Below are positions 1 through 9,408 of a stretch of DNA of 48,889 nucleotides, in pieces. The notes beneath the pieces were generated by a model, which was not told the origin of the DNA, searched no databases, and saw only the letters and a program-made list of their open reading frames with translations. Position 1 is the first letter of the stretch, and every line of letters starts with the position of its first letter. The stretch spans positions 1 to 48,889 of the forward strand of contig CAMBLN010000003.1 of assembly GCA_945868215.1 (NCBI GenBank). The letters run 5' to 3'. The translations under genes were made by a program, and so were the position numbers. This DNA is from Opitutus sp. GAS368. GTDB lineage: Bacteria; Verrucomicrobiota; Verrucomicrobiia; Opitutales; Opitutaceae.

Positions 1-77
1 ACCTCTGGCTCGCGACCTCCTACCAGTAGAAGTTCTAGGACTCACCCTAAGGCCACCCTACCCACCCATCCCACCCG

Positions 78-109
78 GCCGGCGCTCTCAAAAAGCGCCG
101 GCTTTTTTG
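78..109 (+). terminator. Intrinsic terminator of a gene left of the window
   Basis: A 9-bp GC-rich stem (gccggcgct/agcgccggc) with a 7-nt loop is followed by six T residues on the plus strand. It would end a plus-strand transcript entering from the left. In one frame the first bases read ...LWLATSYQ-stop (TAG at 27-29), which could be the tail of that gene, but this is too short to call. Confidence 0.8.
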
Positions 110-134
110 TGCCTCGTGACAACCCAACCGCCGC

Positions 135-992
135 TCACCGAAACCGAGCAATCCTCTCCGCCACATCCGCGCGCAGCCGTTCGATGTGCGCCAGCGTAAA
201 CTCCGCCACGTCCCGCGTCTCGTCCGCGACCAGCGGCGTCAGGTCCATGCCCCAGGTGATCCCCGAAATTTTATCCGTCGCGTGCGACGTGTGAAACGTC
301 GCGTGCGCCAGCCTCCGCCCGAGCGCCGCGAGATCGTAGCGCTTCCCTCCCGTCACCTGCGAATCAAACACGCGCAACAACGCCCCCGCCAGCTCCGGCC
401 GCCTCCCGCTGTCGAGCGCGACTTTGTCCGTGTCCACCAGCCAGTCCAGATCCCGCCACACTTCGCAACCGATCACCCGCTTCGGCCGCTTCTCCGCCGG
501 CAGCGCCCGCATCGCCTCCAGACACCGCAAAAACACCGCCACGTGCGTGTCATGTTTGTCCGCCGGCTGGTGCAGATACACCACCTCCGGCGAACACCCG
601 CCGAAAATCGCCGCCAGGTCCGCCGCCACGCCCGCATGCCCCGGCTTCTTCACGTCCGCGCTCGCATGCGCCAACTGCACTTGCACCGCATACCCGCCGA
701 TCCGCGCCGCCTCGCGTTGCTCATCCCGCCGTATCGCCTGCATCTGGTCATCCGTGAACGCCGCATACGGACCCGACCTCGGCGAACCCGCCCCGTTCGT
801 CACGACCACCCCGCCGAACGCCCGTTTGTCCGGCTGATCCAGACAATCGCAAATCCCATCATACGCGAGGATCTCGATGTCGTCCTGATGCGCCGCCACG
901 CACAAATGCGTCACCCGCGCCAGCGCGTCGGCGGCATCGCCCCCGGCGGGCACAAACACATCGGCGCGAGGCTGAGAAAATGACAACGGCAT
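135..992 (-). CDS. PIG-L family (LmbE-like) deacetylase
   Basis: Probable zinc-dependent N-acetylglucosaminyl deacetylase of the PIG-L/LmbE family. The metal-binding signature AHQDD lies at about residues 34-38 (family consensus AHPDDE), and the second metal motif HDTH is at about 147-150. The Rossmann-like core follows directly. The start is placed at the internal ATG (MPLSFSQ...), giving 285 aa; the track ORF begins 11 codons earlier without a better ribosome site. No signal peptide is seen, so the protein is probably cytoplasmic. The substrate is unknown: family members act on GlcNAc-PI, mycothiol precursors, bacillithiol precursors and other amide sugars. It stands alone on the minus strand, with tRNA-Pro upstream. 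The family call is firm and the substrate is open. Confidence 0.85.
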   Translation of the reverse strand: MPLSFSQPRADVFVPAGGDAADALARVTHLCVAAHQDDIEILAYDGICDCLDQPDKRAFGGVVVTNGAGSPRSGPYAAFTDDQMQAIRRDEQREAARIGGYAVQVQLAHASADVKKPGHAGVAADLAAIFGGCSPEVVYLHQPADKHDTHVAVFLRCLEAMRALPAEKRPKRVIGCEVWRDLDWLVDTDKVALDSGRRPELAGALLRVFDSQVTGGKRYDLAALGRRLAHATFHTSHATDKISGITWGMDLTPLVADETRDVAEFTLAHIERLRADVAERIARFR

Positions 993-1228
993 GGGATGAA
1001 TAAAAACTCCCGCGAGCATCCCCACTTCACCCCCTCCCGCAAGCCCCTACATCCGCGCGCTTCCTGCACGTCCGCCCCGTAGGGTCGCACCTCGCGTGCG
1101 GACCCTTCCGTCACTACCCACTACTCAATACCCGCTACCCGCTACTTCCCCAAGATTTTGTTTGCCCCGCCCAAACGCCCCCGCTTCGCTTCGCCTTCCG
1201 CTGGAAACAGCGGGAGAAAATGAGTCGT

Positions 1229-1305
1229 CGGGACGTAGCTTAGCCTGGTAGAGCGCTACATTCGGGTTGTAGAGGTCGAGAGTTCGAATCTCTCCGTCCC
1301 GACCA
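1229..1305 (+). tRNA. tRNA-Pro (anticodon CGG)
   Basis: A complete cloverleaf is visible. The 7-bp acceptor stem is cgggacg/cgtcccg, the D arm contains GGTAGAGC, the anticodon stem is ctaca/tgtag around loop TTCGGGT (anticodon CGG), and the T arm contains GTTCGAATC. Discriminator A is followed by an encoded CCA (1303-1305). It reads CCG codons. Confidence 0.97.
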
Positions 1306-1402
1306 TTTTCCCTCCGCCGGTCATTTTGATCCGCTTTGTATCTGGCCGTCTGACAGCGGATAAAGTTGAACCTCGGCCTGCATTGACTGCGTATCCGGGC
1401 TT

Positions 1403-2887
1403 ATGCGTCTCCGACTCGCCCCGTCCGCAGCTTGCGCCGTCCTTTCGTTGCTCGCGCCCTTCGCCTCCCTTCGCGCGCAACCCATCGAGGCCTTGGATGA
1501 TCGCGTATGGACAAGCGTGACCGGCACGAAAATAACCGCCCGTCTCGCCTACATCCCGGACCACAAAAACCCCAACGCCCCGCTCCTCCTGATTCCGGCC
1601 GACACCAACCGTCCGCCCGTCTCGCTCCCCAAGTCGTCCCTCGTCCTGGACGATCAACGCTACCTGGATTACGCGCGCAATCCGTCGCTGTCCCTCATGG
1701 ACTCCGACGATCTTCGCAAAAATCCCCTCACCTACAACGACGGCGAACCCGTCCCCGGCGACTACGGTTATTTCTACCACCGCTCGGCCTTGGCCTCCTT
1801 CTACAACAAAAAGAAAAAGCAGTGGTTCGCCGTCGAGTTGGACTCCCTGTCCGCCGAATCCCAACAACGCCTGCACAAGGGAGAGAAAATTCTCCGCCCG
1901 CTCGAAACTCCAACCTCCGCCCGCGTCCCGCGCATCCCGGTTTCAGACTCCGCGTTCTCGCTGAAAAACGTCCCGCTGATCACCCAGGCCGGCAGCTATT
2001 GCGTGCCGACTTCCGCCGCGATGATCGCCCGCTATCACGGGTTTCGCACCACCCAAAAAGAACTCGCCTACCTTTCCTCGACCGCCTCCCGCCGGCACAA
2101 GGGAACCTGGGCCAGCGACATGGCCAACGCGATGGAGTCGCTCGGTTTCCTTGCCGAGACCCGCGTGTGGAACGACTTCGACACCGACACCGATTTCGCC
2201 CGCTTCCAACGTGAGGTCCTGCCCTTCATCCGCTCTTCGCTCTAGAACGACGGCCCCCTCTACGTTTCGTTCAAGGCCGGCGTTTACGGCAGCTCGGGCC
2301 ACGGCTGCGTCATCGTCGGCTACGACGACCGCGGCAAGGGTGAGCTTCGCATCCACAATCCCTGGGGCAAACGCGAGGAATACACCTACCGCGATTTCAG
2401 CCTCAAGGCCCGCGAAGTCGTGCGCTTCCACATGCAGGCTCCGGCCACGGGCGATGCCGTCGCGCTGGAGCAACGGGTGATCAAGGCCTTTCACCGTCCG
2501 CCCGTGGACCTCACCGATGCCATGGCGTTGCTCAAGCAGGCCGGCGTCAAATCCGCGCTTCGCCTGCATGGCCGCCAGGACCGGCGTGACGACAAATTCG
2601 AGATGGAGCGCTGGGCGCTCTCGCGCGGTTTCCCGGTGCTGACGTCGGCGCTGGAGCACCACCCCGTCTGCCTTATTCCCGCTTCGCGCGACGACCGCAT
2701 CATCGGCTGGTATTTGTTTCGCCTGGAGACGGGCAACCCCGCGCCGTTCGTCCGCGCCTTGGGCCGCCAGGGCTGGAGCGAGCCGGCCCGCGCGCCCTTG
2801 GACCCGGTCTTCAAAACTTGGTCCACCCCCGTCAACATCCCCCGCGACTTCGCCTGGGACATGCCCCTGATCGAGATCGACGAATAA
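1403..2887 (+). pseudogene. SHD1-like / C39-like cysteine peptidase gene interrupted by an in-frame TAG
   Basis: One reading frame of 495 codons is broken only by a TAG at 2243-2245; both halves are in the same frame. The first half has a signal peptide (about residues 1-25), an SHD1-like segment (WTSVTGTKI...LVLDDQRYLDY, about 36-90) and the catalytic Cys motif QAGSYCVPTS (Cys200). The second half has the His motif GHGCVIVGYDD (about 300) and HNPWG (about 318), completing a papain-like Cys-His-Asn set. The product would be a secreted C39-type protease of unknown target. The stop separates Cys from His/Asn, so the 280-aa truncated product should be inactive. Possible explanations are a recent nonsense mutation, a sequencing error or suppression. 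Codon use does not change after the stop. Confidence 0.8.
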
Positions 2888-2955
2888 CCCCTCAACGGCA
2901 AGCGCTGCTTAATGTGTCGCAAAATTGCCGTAAATTAAGCACATCCGCCGCGACA

Positions 2956-3024
2956 TGATAAGAAAATGGCCATTTTCTTTACACGTTTTGCTAACGTGAT
3001 AAGAAAAAGCCCATTTCCTTATCA
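2956..3024 (+). promoter_or_regulatory. Twin palindromic operators in front of the Fic gene
   Basis: Two 28-bp sites (2956-2983 and 2997-3024) share the form TGATAAG-AAAA-n-GCCCATTT-C-TT-A-CA. The first contains a perfect 20-bp palindrome (aagaaaatggccattttctt); the second is an imperfect palindrome with full TGATAAG/CTTATCA ends. Their starts are 41 bp apart, about four helical turns, so they would lie on the same face of the DNA. The second ends one base before the chosen Fic start codon. The likely ligand is the winged-helix domain at the Fic C-terminus (autorepression); this is inference. Confidence 0.6.
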
Positions 3025-3025
3025 T

Positions 3026-4102
3026 ATGGCCACTCCGCTCACTTCTCTCCCGCTACCGCCTTCCGTGGTATTGGAGACTCCGGACGTCCTTCGCCAGCTC
3101 GCCCGGTCTCACCGGCAACTCGCCGAGCTTAAAGGTGTGGTAGGCACCATTCCCAACGAGAGCATCCTTATCGATACCCTTGCGCTGCAAGAGGCCAAGG
3201 ACTCCTCCGAAATCGAAAACATCGTCACGACGGAGGATGAGCTTTTCCAGGGCGACGCCACCACCGCCCAGTTTTCCTCCCTCGCCGCCAAAGAGGTCCA
3301 CAGCTATGCCACCGCACTGAAGCTCGGTTTCGCCCGCGTGCGCGAACAACGTTTCCTGCGGCTCGACGACGTGCTCGCCATTCAAGCCACCCTGCTGGAA
3401 AGCCGCGTCGGCCTGCGCACGCTCCCTGGCACCGTGTTGCGCAGTCAGGACAGCGGCGCGGTAGTTTACACGCCGCCGCAAGAGGGCGATGAAATCGTCC
3501 GGTTGATGGGCAATTTTTTGGAGCATTTTCACGCGGATGATGAGACCGCCGGGCTCGACCCGCTTGTGCGCATGGCAGTGCTCCATCACCAGTTCGAGAG
3601 CATTCACCCGTTCTACGACGGCAATGGCCGCACGGGACGCATCTTGAACCTGCTCCACCTCGTGCTCCACGGCTTGCTCGACCTGCCGGTCCTCTATCTC
3701 AGCCGCTACATCGTGCGCAACAAGGCCAACTACTATCACCATCTCCAGACGGTAAGAGACACCGGCGCATGGTCGGCCTGGGTGCTCTACATACTCAAGG
3801 CGGTGGAAGAGACCGCGCGGCAGACGATCGCCCAAGTCCACGGCATCCGCGATCTCATGCAGTCCACCAAGCATCGTCTGCGCACGGAGCTGCCGCGGGT
3901 GTATAGTCAGGATCTGCTGAATAATCTCTTCCGCCATCCCTACACGAAGATCGATTTCATCGAACGCGATCTCGGCGTCTCGCGCCCGACCGCCGTCCGC
4001 TACCTCGATCAACTCACGAAGGCTGGCTTCGTGAAAAAGGTGAAGCTCGGCCGCACCAACTTCTACATCAACGAATCACTGTTCAAGCTGCTCTCCTCTT
4101 AA
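3026..4102 (+). CDS. Fic family AMP transferase with C-terminal winged helix
   Basis: Fic-domain protein that probably transfers AMP (or another NMP) from a nucleotide to target side chains. The core motif HPFYDGNGRTGR is complete at about residues 194-205, with catalytic His and anion-binding Gly/Arg. An inhibitory helix motif of the class II type, SSEIEN (S-x3-E-N), lies N-terminal at about 60-65, so activity should be self-limited. The last ~60 residues form a winged helix (IERDLGVSRPTAVRYLDQL), suggesting DNA binding. The start is ATG 3026; the track start (2966) lies inside the first operator and adds 20 residues not typical of the family. The next gene downstream is a remnant of hsdR, and such Fic genes often sit inside type I restriction loci. 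Targets are unknown. Confidence 0.9.
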   Translation: MATPLTSLPLPPSVVLETPDVLRQLARSHRQLAELKGVVGTIPNESILIDTLALQEAKDSSEIENIVTTEDELFQGDATTAQFSSLAAKEVHSYATALKLGFARVREQRFLRLDDVLAIQATLLESRVGLRTLPGTVLRSQDSGAVVYTPPQEGDEIVRLMGNFLEHFHADDETAGLDPLVRMAVLHHQFESIHPFYDGNGRTGRILNLLHLVLHGLLDLPVLYLSRYIVRNKANYYHHLQTVRDTGAWSAWVLYILKAVEETARQTIAQVHGIRDLMQSTKHRLRTELPRVYSQDLLNNLFRHPYTKIDFIERDLGVSRPTAVRYLDQLTKAGFVKKVKLGRTNFYINESLFKLLSS

Positions 4103-4107
4103 ACAAC

Positions 4108-4278
4108 ATGAACGAAGCCGAGACACGCGCCGAGCATATCGACCCCGCCTTGAAAGCGGCCGGCTGGGGCGTCGTCGAGGGCAGCAGGATTCTCCGCGAG
4201 CACCGCATCACCGCCGGGCGCATCGAGGGCAGGGTCGGCGCGGGAAGGCCGACATCGCCAATTAGGCGCCACAGTTGA
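4108..4278 (+). pseudogene. Remnant of type I restriction subunit hsdR (N-terminus only, frameshifted)
   Basis: A 56-codon ORF begins MNEAETRAEHIDPALKAAGW, which matches the typical N-terminus of type I restriction endonuclease R subunits. After GRIEG the frame goes wrong. Shifting by one base near 4228-4233 restores the family-like continuation GRRGKADIAN, which then meets TAG. So the sequence is both frameshifted and truncated after about 52 residues, with no endonuclease or helicase domain. It starts 5 bp after the Fic stop, consistent with a former fic-hsdR operon. No hsdM or hsdS is in the window. The identification rests on recognising the conserved N-terminus. Confidence 0.7.
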
Positions 4279-4949
4279 TGATCCACCGCGCCTCGATGTC
4301 CCCGTTAAACGTAAAACCACTTGGAGCCGAACCCTCCGGCAACGCGACCTGCAAAGGCATAATCACCGAATGGAACGAGGCCAAAGGCTACGGTTTCATC
4401 GATGACGGGAAGCACCGCGTCTTCGCCCATATCCGCGACTTCACCGAGCGACCACACAACCCAAAGCCCGGGGACAAGGTCACCTACTCCCTCGGCACGG
4501 ACCGCCAGGGGCGGACTTGCGCCCAGCGCATCAATCTGCCGTTCAGCGGAGTTCCCCTGCGCCCGGCCCACTTTATTGTGCTTGCCGTCCTCTTGATTAC
4601 GCCCGGCATCGCCATTGCCCGTCTTTTTTGGACGGATCTCGCTTGGGCGCTGTCCGGCTGGGTCGTGCTGGCGTCGGCCGTCACCTACGGCCTCTACGCT
4701 TGGGACAAACGCTGCGCCCAACGGGGCGAATGGCGCATCTCCGAAAAAATGCTCCACCTCTGGGAATTGCTGGGCGGTTGGCCCGGCGCGTTTCTCGCGC
4801 AGCGTCGTCTCCGGCACAAAAGCTCCAAGCCTTCCTACCAATTCACATTTTGGCTGATCGTAATCCTCCACCACTACCTCGCCATCGACGCCCAACTTCA
4901 GTGGCGCCTGTTCACCAAGGCACGCGTGTGGTTCGAATCACTCGGCTGA
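4278..4949 (+). CDS. Cold-shock domain / DUF1294 membrane protein
   Basis: Two-part protein. The N-terminal OB-fold cold-shock-like domain (about residues 20-80) carries KGYGFI and VFAHIRDF, the equivalents of RNP-1 and RNP-2, and so may bind RNA or single-stranded DNA. The C-terminal part is DUF1294, with hydrophobic helices and the family segment YAWDKRCAQRGEWRISEKMLH. The fusion is a known architecture with no defined function. Start: ATG 4278 overlaps the TGA of the hsdR remnant. An in-frame TTG (4275) and a later ATG (4296) are also possible; all keep the full cold-shock domain. About 190 bp to the next gene hold only a short repeat. Confidence 0.85.
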   Translation: MIHRASMSPLNVKPLGAEPSGNATCKGIITEWNEAKGYGFIDDGKHRVFAHIRDFTERPHNPKPGDKVTYSLGTDRQGRTCAQRINLPFSGVPLRPAHFIVLAVLLITPGIAIARLFWTDLAWALSGWVVLASAVTYGLYAWDKRCAQRGEWRISEKMLHLWELLGGWPGAFLAQRRLRHKSSKPSYQFTFWLIVILHHYLAIDAQLQWRLFTKARVWFESLG

Positions 4950-5066
4950 CCACGGCTTCCGGTCGCCATCCCGCCACGTTTCCCGGGGCCGCATGATCCC
5001 ATCCATCGACACAGGAACGAAAACCCTGCAAATGCGGCCTGTCCGTTCCGCACCCGCTCCGGAAAA

Positions 5067-5092
5067 ATCCGTGCCCATCCGTGCAATCCGTG
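5067..5092. repeat. Short ATCCGTG triplicate repeat
   Basis: ATCCGTG occurs three times in a row at 10- and 9-base spacing (5067, 5077, 5086), in the gap between the DUF1294 gene and the 3' end of lepB. Short repeats of this type recur in intergenic DNA of some Verrucomicrobia and Planctomycetes (from memory). No function can be read from it. Confidence 0.5.
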
Positions 5093-5139
5093 GTCAAAAC
5101 CTCCGATTCTTCCCTAACAGGCTCACCACCCGCCCCGCT

Positions 5140-6444
5140 TTACGGTGCCGGACCCCAGCGTTTCGTGAACGGATAATAGATGAACAGCGGACGCCCCACG
5201 ACATCCTTGGCGGGCACCGTGCCCCAGTAACGGCTGTCCTGGCTGTTCGCCGAATTGTCGCCCATCGCGATATACGAATCTTCAGGAACCGTGAAGGTTG
5301 CCCCTTCCGCAAGGATCCCGCCCGCACGATAACCCGGATAATTCCCTTCCCGCGTCGCGTTGCGGTTGAACGCCTTTGAGCCCGTGATCGGCTTGCCGTT
5401 GCGATAAAGCACCGGCTCGCGGATCTCCAGCTTGTCCCCCGGCGTGCCCACCAACCGCTTGATGTAATACTGCTCCAACTGACGCCCCGCCGCATCCTGC
5501 ATGTAGTGGCTGTTGATGTTGTCCGTGCGGAAAACAAACCCGTCGCCCACCTGCGGTCTCACAAAATGATAACTTACCCGGTCCACGAAAAGCTGGTCCC
5601 CCGTGAGAATGTCGAACGACAGCACGCGCCCTCCCGCCCTCACGGTTTTGCCCGTCCTGACAAAGCGGATACGCTCCACGCCCGCCGCCGTGGTCACGTC
5701 TTTGTCCACATACTGCCCGCTCTGCGCCTTCGCCTCGATGGCGTCCGCCAAGGTATCCGCACCGGGAAAAAACGCCTCGCGGATCACCCAGTCGAAATCA
5801 AAGTCCAGCGGCACTTGCGTCGTCACCAACCGGTCGCCGACCATCAGCGAATACTCGCGGTTGCGCGCAGGGAAAACCACCCAGGAGCGGCCGGCCACCT
5901 CGCGATACTTCACCAGCCCGCGCGGCTGGCGTCCGGCGATCGGAACCAGAATTTCTCCGTCCACCGGCGCGTCCATCGTGCGCGGACGCGCCCCCATCGC
6001 GACCAGTCTCAACGCTCTGCCTGCCGCGCCGGGTTCGTCCGCCTTCGTCTCGAAAACTTCGGGCGTCATGCCGTTGTAACTCGGCCACATCGAGTTGGTC
6101 GGGATCTTGAACGGCTGCACAAAATACATGCGGGCGCCCAGGATCACGATGGCCGCGACGAGGAAAAATTCCACGTTCTCAACCAGTCCCGACTTCGGGT
6201 AATGCGACCCGCCGGTGCGGCGCAGCACGCCTTCGAGCGCTTCGATGGCCAACTTCAGTTTGGCCGCGTTGTCGCGTTCCTTGAGCGCGATGCGCACCCC
6301 GGCGATGTGCGACTGCAATTCGCCCACGAGCGGCGCCGCCAGCACGTCGCGGCGGTAGTGGTAAACCTTCTCCGCAAGCTCCAGCCAGTTGGCCGCAAGG
6401 CCGCGCATTTTCTTTTCCTGCGAATCAAAAAGTCCGAAAAACAT
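5140..6444 (-). CDS. lepB: Signal peptidase I
   Basis: Membrane-anchored serine protease that removes signal peptides from exported proteins. At 434 aa it is long for the family, because of a cytoplasmic-type N-terminal region (residues 1-90) and insertions between boxes. A transmembrane helix spans about 92-110. The catalytic Ser is in IPTNSMWPS (Ser118), the general-base Lys is in IKRLVGTPGD (Lys329), and box E, MGDNSANSQDSR, is at about 394-405. It follows lepA on the same strand with a 93-bp gap filled by an inverted REP pair. The lepA-lepB order is common in bacteria. Confidence 0.95.
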   Translation of the reverse strand: MFFGLFDSQEKKMRGLAANWLELAEKVYHYRRDVLAAPLVGELQSHIAGVRIALKERDNAAKLKLAIEALEGVLRRTGGSHYPKSGLVENVEFFLVAAIVILGARMYFVQPFKIPTNSMWPSYNGMTPEVFETKADEPGAAGRALRLVAMGARPRTMDAPVDGEILVPIAGRQPRGLVKYREVAGRSWVVFPARNREYSLMVGDRLVTTQVPLDFDFDWVIREAFFPGADTLADAIEAKAQSGQYVDKDVTTAAGVERIRFVRTGKTVRAGGRVLSFDILTGDQLFVDRVSYHFVRPQVGDGFVFRTDNINSHYMQDAAGRQLEQYYIKRLVGTPGDKLEIREPVLYRNGKPITGSKAFNRNATREGNYPGYRAGGILAEGATFTVPEDSYIAMGDNSANSQDSRYWGTVPAKDVVGRPLFIYYPFTKRWGPAP

Positions 6445-6453
6445 GATTGGAAA

Positions 6454-6533
6454 TGTAGGAGCCCGTTTACGGGCGATTCGGGATATTAACGAAGTCGTGT
6501 AATGTTGGAATCGCCTGCAAGCAGGCTCCTACA
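6454..6533. repeat. Inverted REP pair (REPIN-like) between lepA and lepB
   Basis: Two copies of a REP-like unit face each other: TGTAGGAGCCCGTTTACGGG... at 6454-6482 and its inverse, ending ...GCAGGCTCCTACA, at 6507-6533. Each copy has its own small hairpin (gcccgtttacgggc; gcctgcaagcaggc), and the copies share TGTAGGAGCC and GCGATTC. The layout is that of REPIN elements mobilised by RAYT transposases. The pair lies in the lepA-lepB mRNA and would form a stable structure that could affect mRNA stability or read-through. No RAYT gene is in the window. Confidence 0.7.
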
Positions 6534-6537
6534 TTTT

Positions 6538-8331
<1,794 letters not shown>

Positions 8332-8398
8332 GCGGTCGAGCTGAGGGAGTCCCGTGGGGCGGGACTGCGGATGCGGTTAAAGTGGGTTAAGGGGCAAA

Positions 8399-8417
8399 CG
8401 TGAGGCCGCCCCTCACG
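8399..8417 (-). terminator. Weak hairpin after fabD
   Basis: A 7-bp perfect stem (cgtgagg/cctcacg) with a 5-nt loop lies 5 bp beyond the fabD stop. On the minus strand it is followed only by TTTG, so termination would be weak, leaving room for fabD-lepA read-through. Confidence 0.35.
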
Positions 8418-8421
8418 GCAT

Positions 8422-9333
8422 TCAAGCGGCTAAATCGGAAAACTCCGCGATGCTCTTCACCACCCACGCCTTGTCGGTTCGCTTGGCGAGGCCCGCCAGC
8501 ACCCCGCCCGGTCCGAGTTCGAGGAAGGTGGTCGCACCCGCGGCGACGGCCGAGCGCATGCAATCTTCCCATAGGACCGATGACACGACCTGCTTGACGA
8601 GCGCCTCGCGAATCGCGTCGGGATCGGAGACGGCTTGGCCGGTTGTGTTGGTGAAAACGGTGATGCCTGCGGCGGGTGCGTTGAACGCAACACCTTGCAG
8701 GTAAGCGGCGAACGCGGCGCGCGCGGGTTCCATCAGGCGGCTGTGGTAGGCGCCGGCGACATTGAGCGGGATGACTTTTTTGATGCCGCGATCCTTCGCG
8801 GCGGCGACCGCCGCTTCTACCTTGGACTTCTCGCCTGAAACGATGATCTGGCCGGGCGCGTTGAAATTGGCGGCCTCGATGTCAAAAGCGGCGCAAAGAT
8901 CGTAGATGGTCGCGCGTTCTTCGCCGAGAATGGCGGCCATGCTGCCGGTGGACTGCTCGCAGGCGACCTGCATGAGACGGCCGCGTTCGGCGACGATTTT
9001 GAGGCCCGTTGCAAAATCAAACACGCCGGCCGCCGTCAGTGCCGTGACTTCGCCGAGGCTCAGGCCGAAGGCGAACTTCACGTCGTCGAGCTTCCCCTGC
9101 TCTTTCAGAATAGCGTGAACCGCGAGGCCGTGGACGAAGAGCGCGGGTTGGCAGACTTTGGTCTGCGTGAGCTCGGTCTCGGGGCCTTCGAAACAGATTT
9201 TCGCCAGGTCCCAGCCAAGCACGCGGTTGGCCTCGTCGTAGAGGGCGCGCGCGGTCGCGGAGTTTTCGTAGAGCGACTTGCCCATGCCGACCTTCTGGGC
9301 GCCTTGTCCGGAAAAAATAAGTGCGGTTGCCAT
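8422..9333 (-). CDS. fabD: Malonyl-CoA:ACP transacylase
   Basis: Moves the malonyl group from CoA to acyl carrier protein for fatty-acid elongation. It is 303 aa, normal for FabD. It has the N-terminal FSGQGAQ motif, the nucleophile elbow GLSLGE with Ser92, the substrate-binding Arg in AERGRLMQ (about 117) and the catalytic His in GAYHSRLM (His197). The elbow has Leu where most FabD proteins have His (GHSLGE); this neighbour residue is not the catalytic His. The start is ATG 9333. Other fab genes are absent from the window, and lepA follows 90 bp downstream. Confidence 0.93.
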   Translation of the reverse strand: MATALIFSGQGAQKVGMGKSLYENSATARALYDEANRVLGWDLAKICFEGPETELTQTKVCQPALFVHGLAVHAILKEQGKLDDVKFAFGLSLGEVTALTAAGVFDFATGLKIVAERGRLMQVACEQSTGSMAAILGEERATIYDLCAAFDIEAANFNAPGQIIVSGEKSKVEAAVAAAKDRGIKKVIPLNVAGAYHSRLMEPARAAFAAYLQGVAFNAPAAGITVFTNTTGQAVSDPDAIREALVKQVVSSVLWEDCMRSAVAAGATTFLELGPGGVLAGLAKRTDKAWVVKSIAEFSDLAA

Positions 9334-9408
9334 GATTGGAAACGACCACGGCTAAAGCCCCTCCATCCTGAAACCAAGCCCGAAAAAAACGGGCCCGATC
9401 CGGAATCG

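Noticed and set aside
1030-1228. Possible small gene or terminator before tRNA-Pro
   Set aside because: Only a short hairpin (ccgctggaaacagcgg) and low-complexity cccgctac repeats were seen; no ORF or T-run.
2243-2245. Programmed recoding (pyrrolysine or selenocysteine) at the TAG
   Set aside because: No stem-loop resembling an insertion element was seen, TAG is a normal stop elsewhere, and selenocysteine uses TGA. Nonsense mutation or error is simpler.
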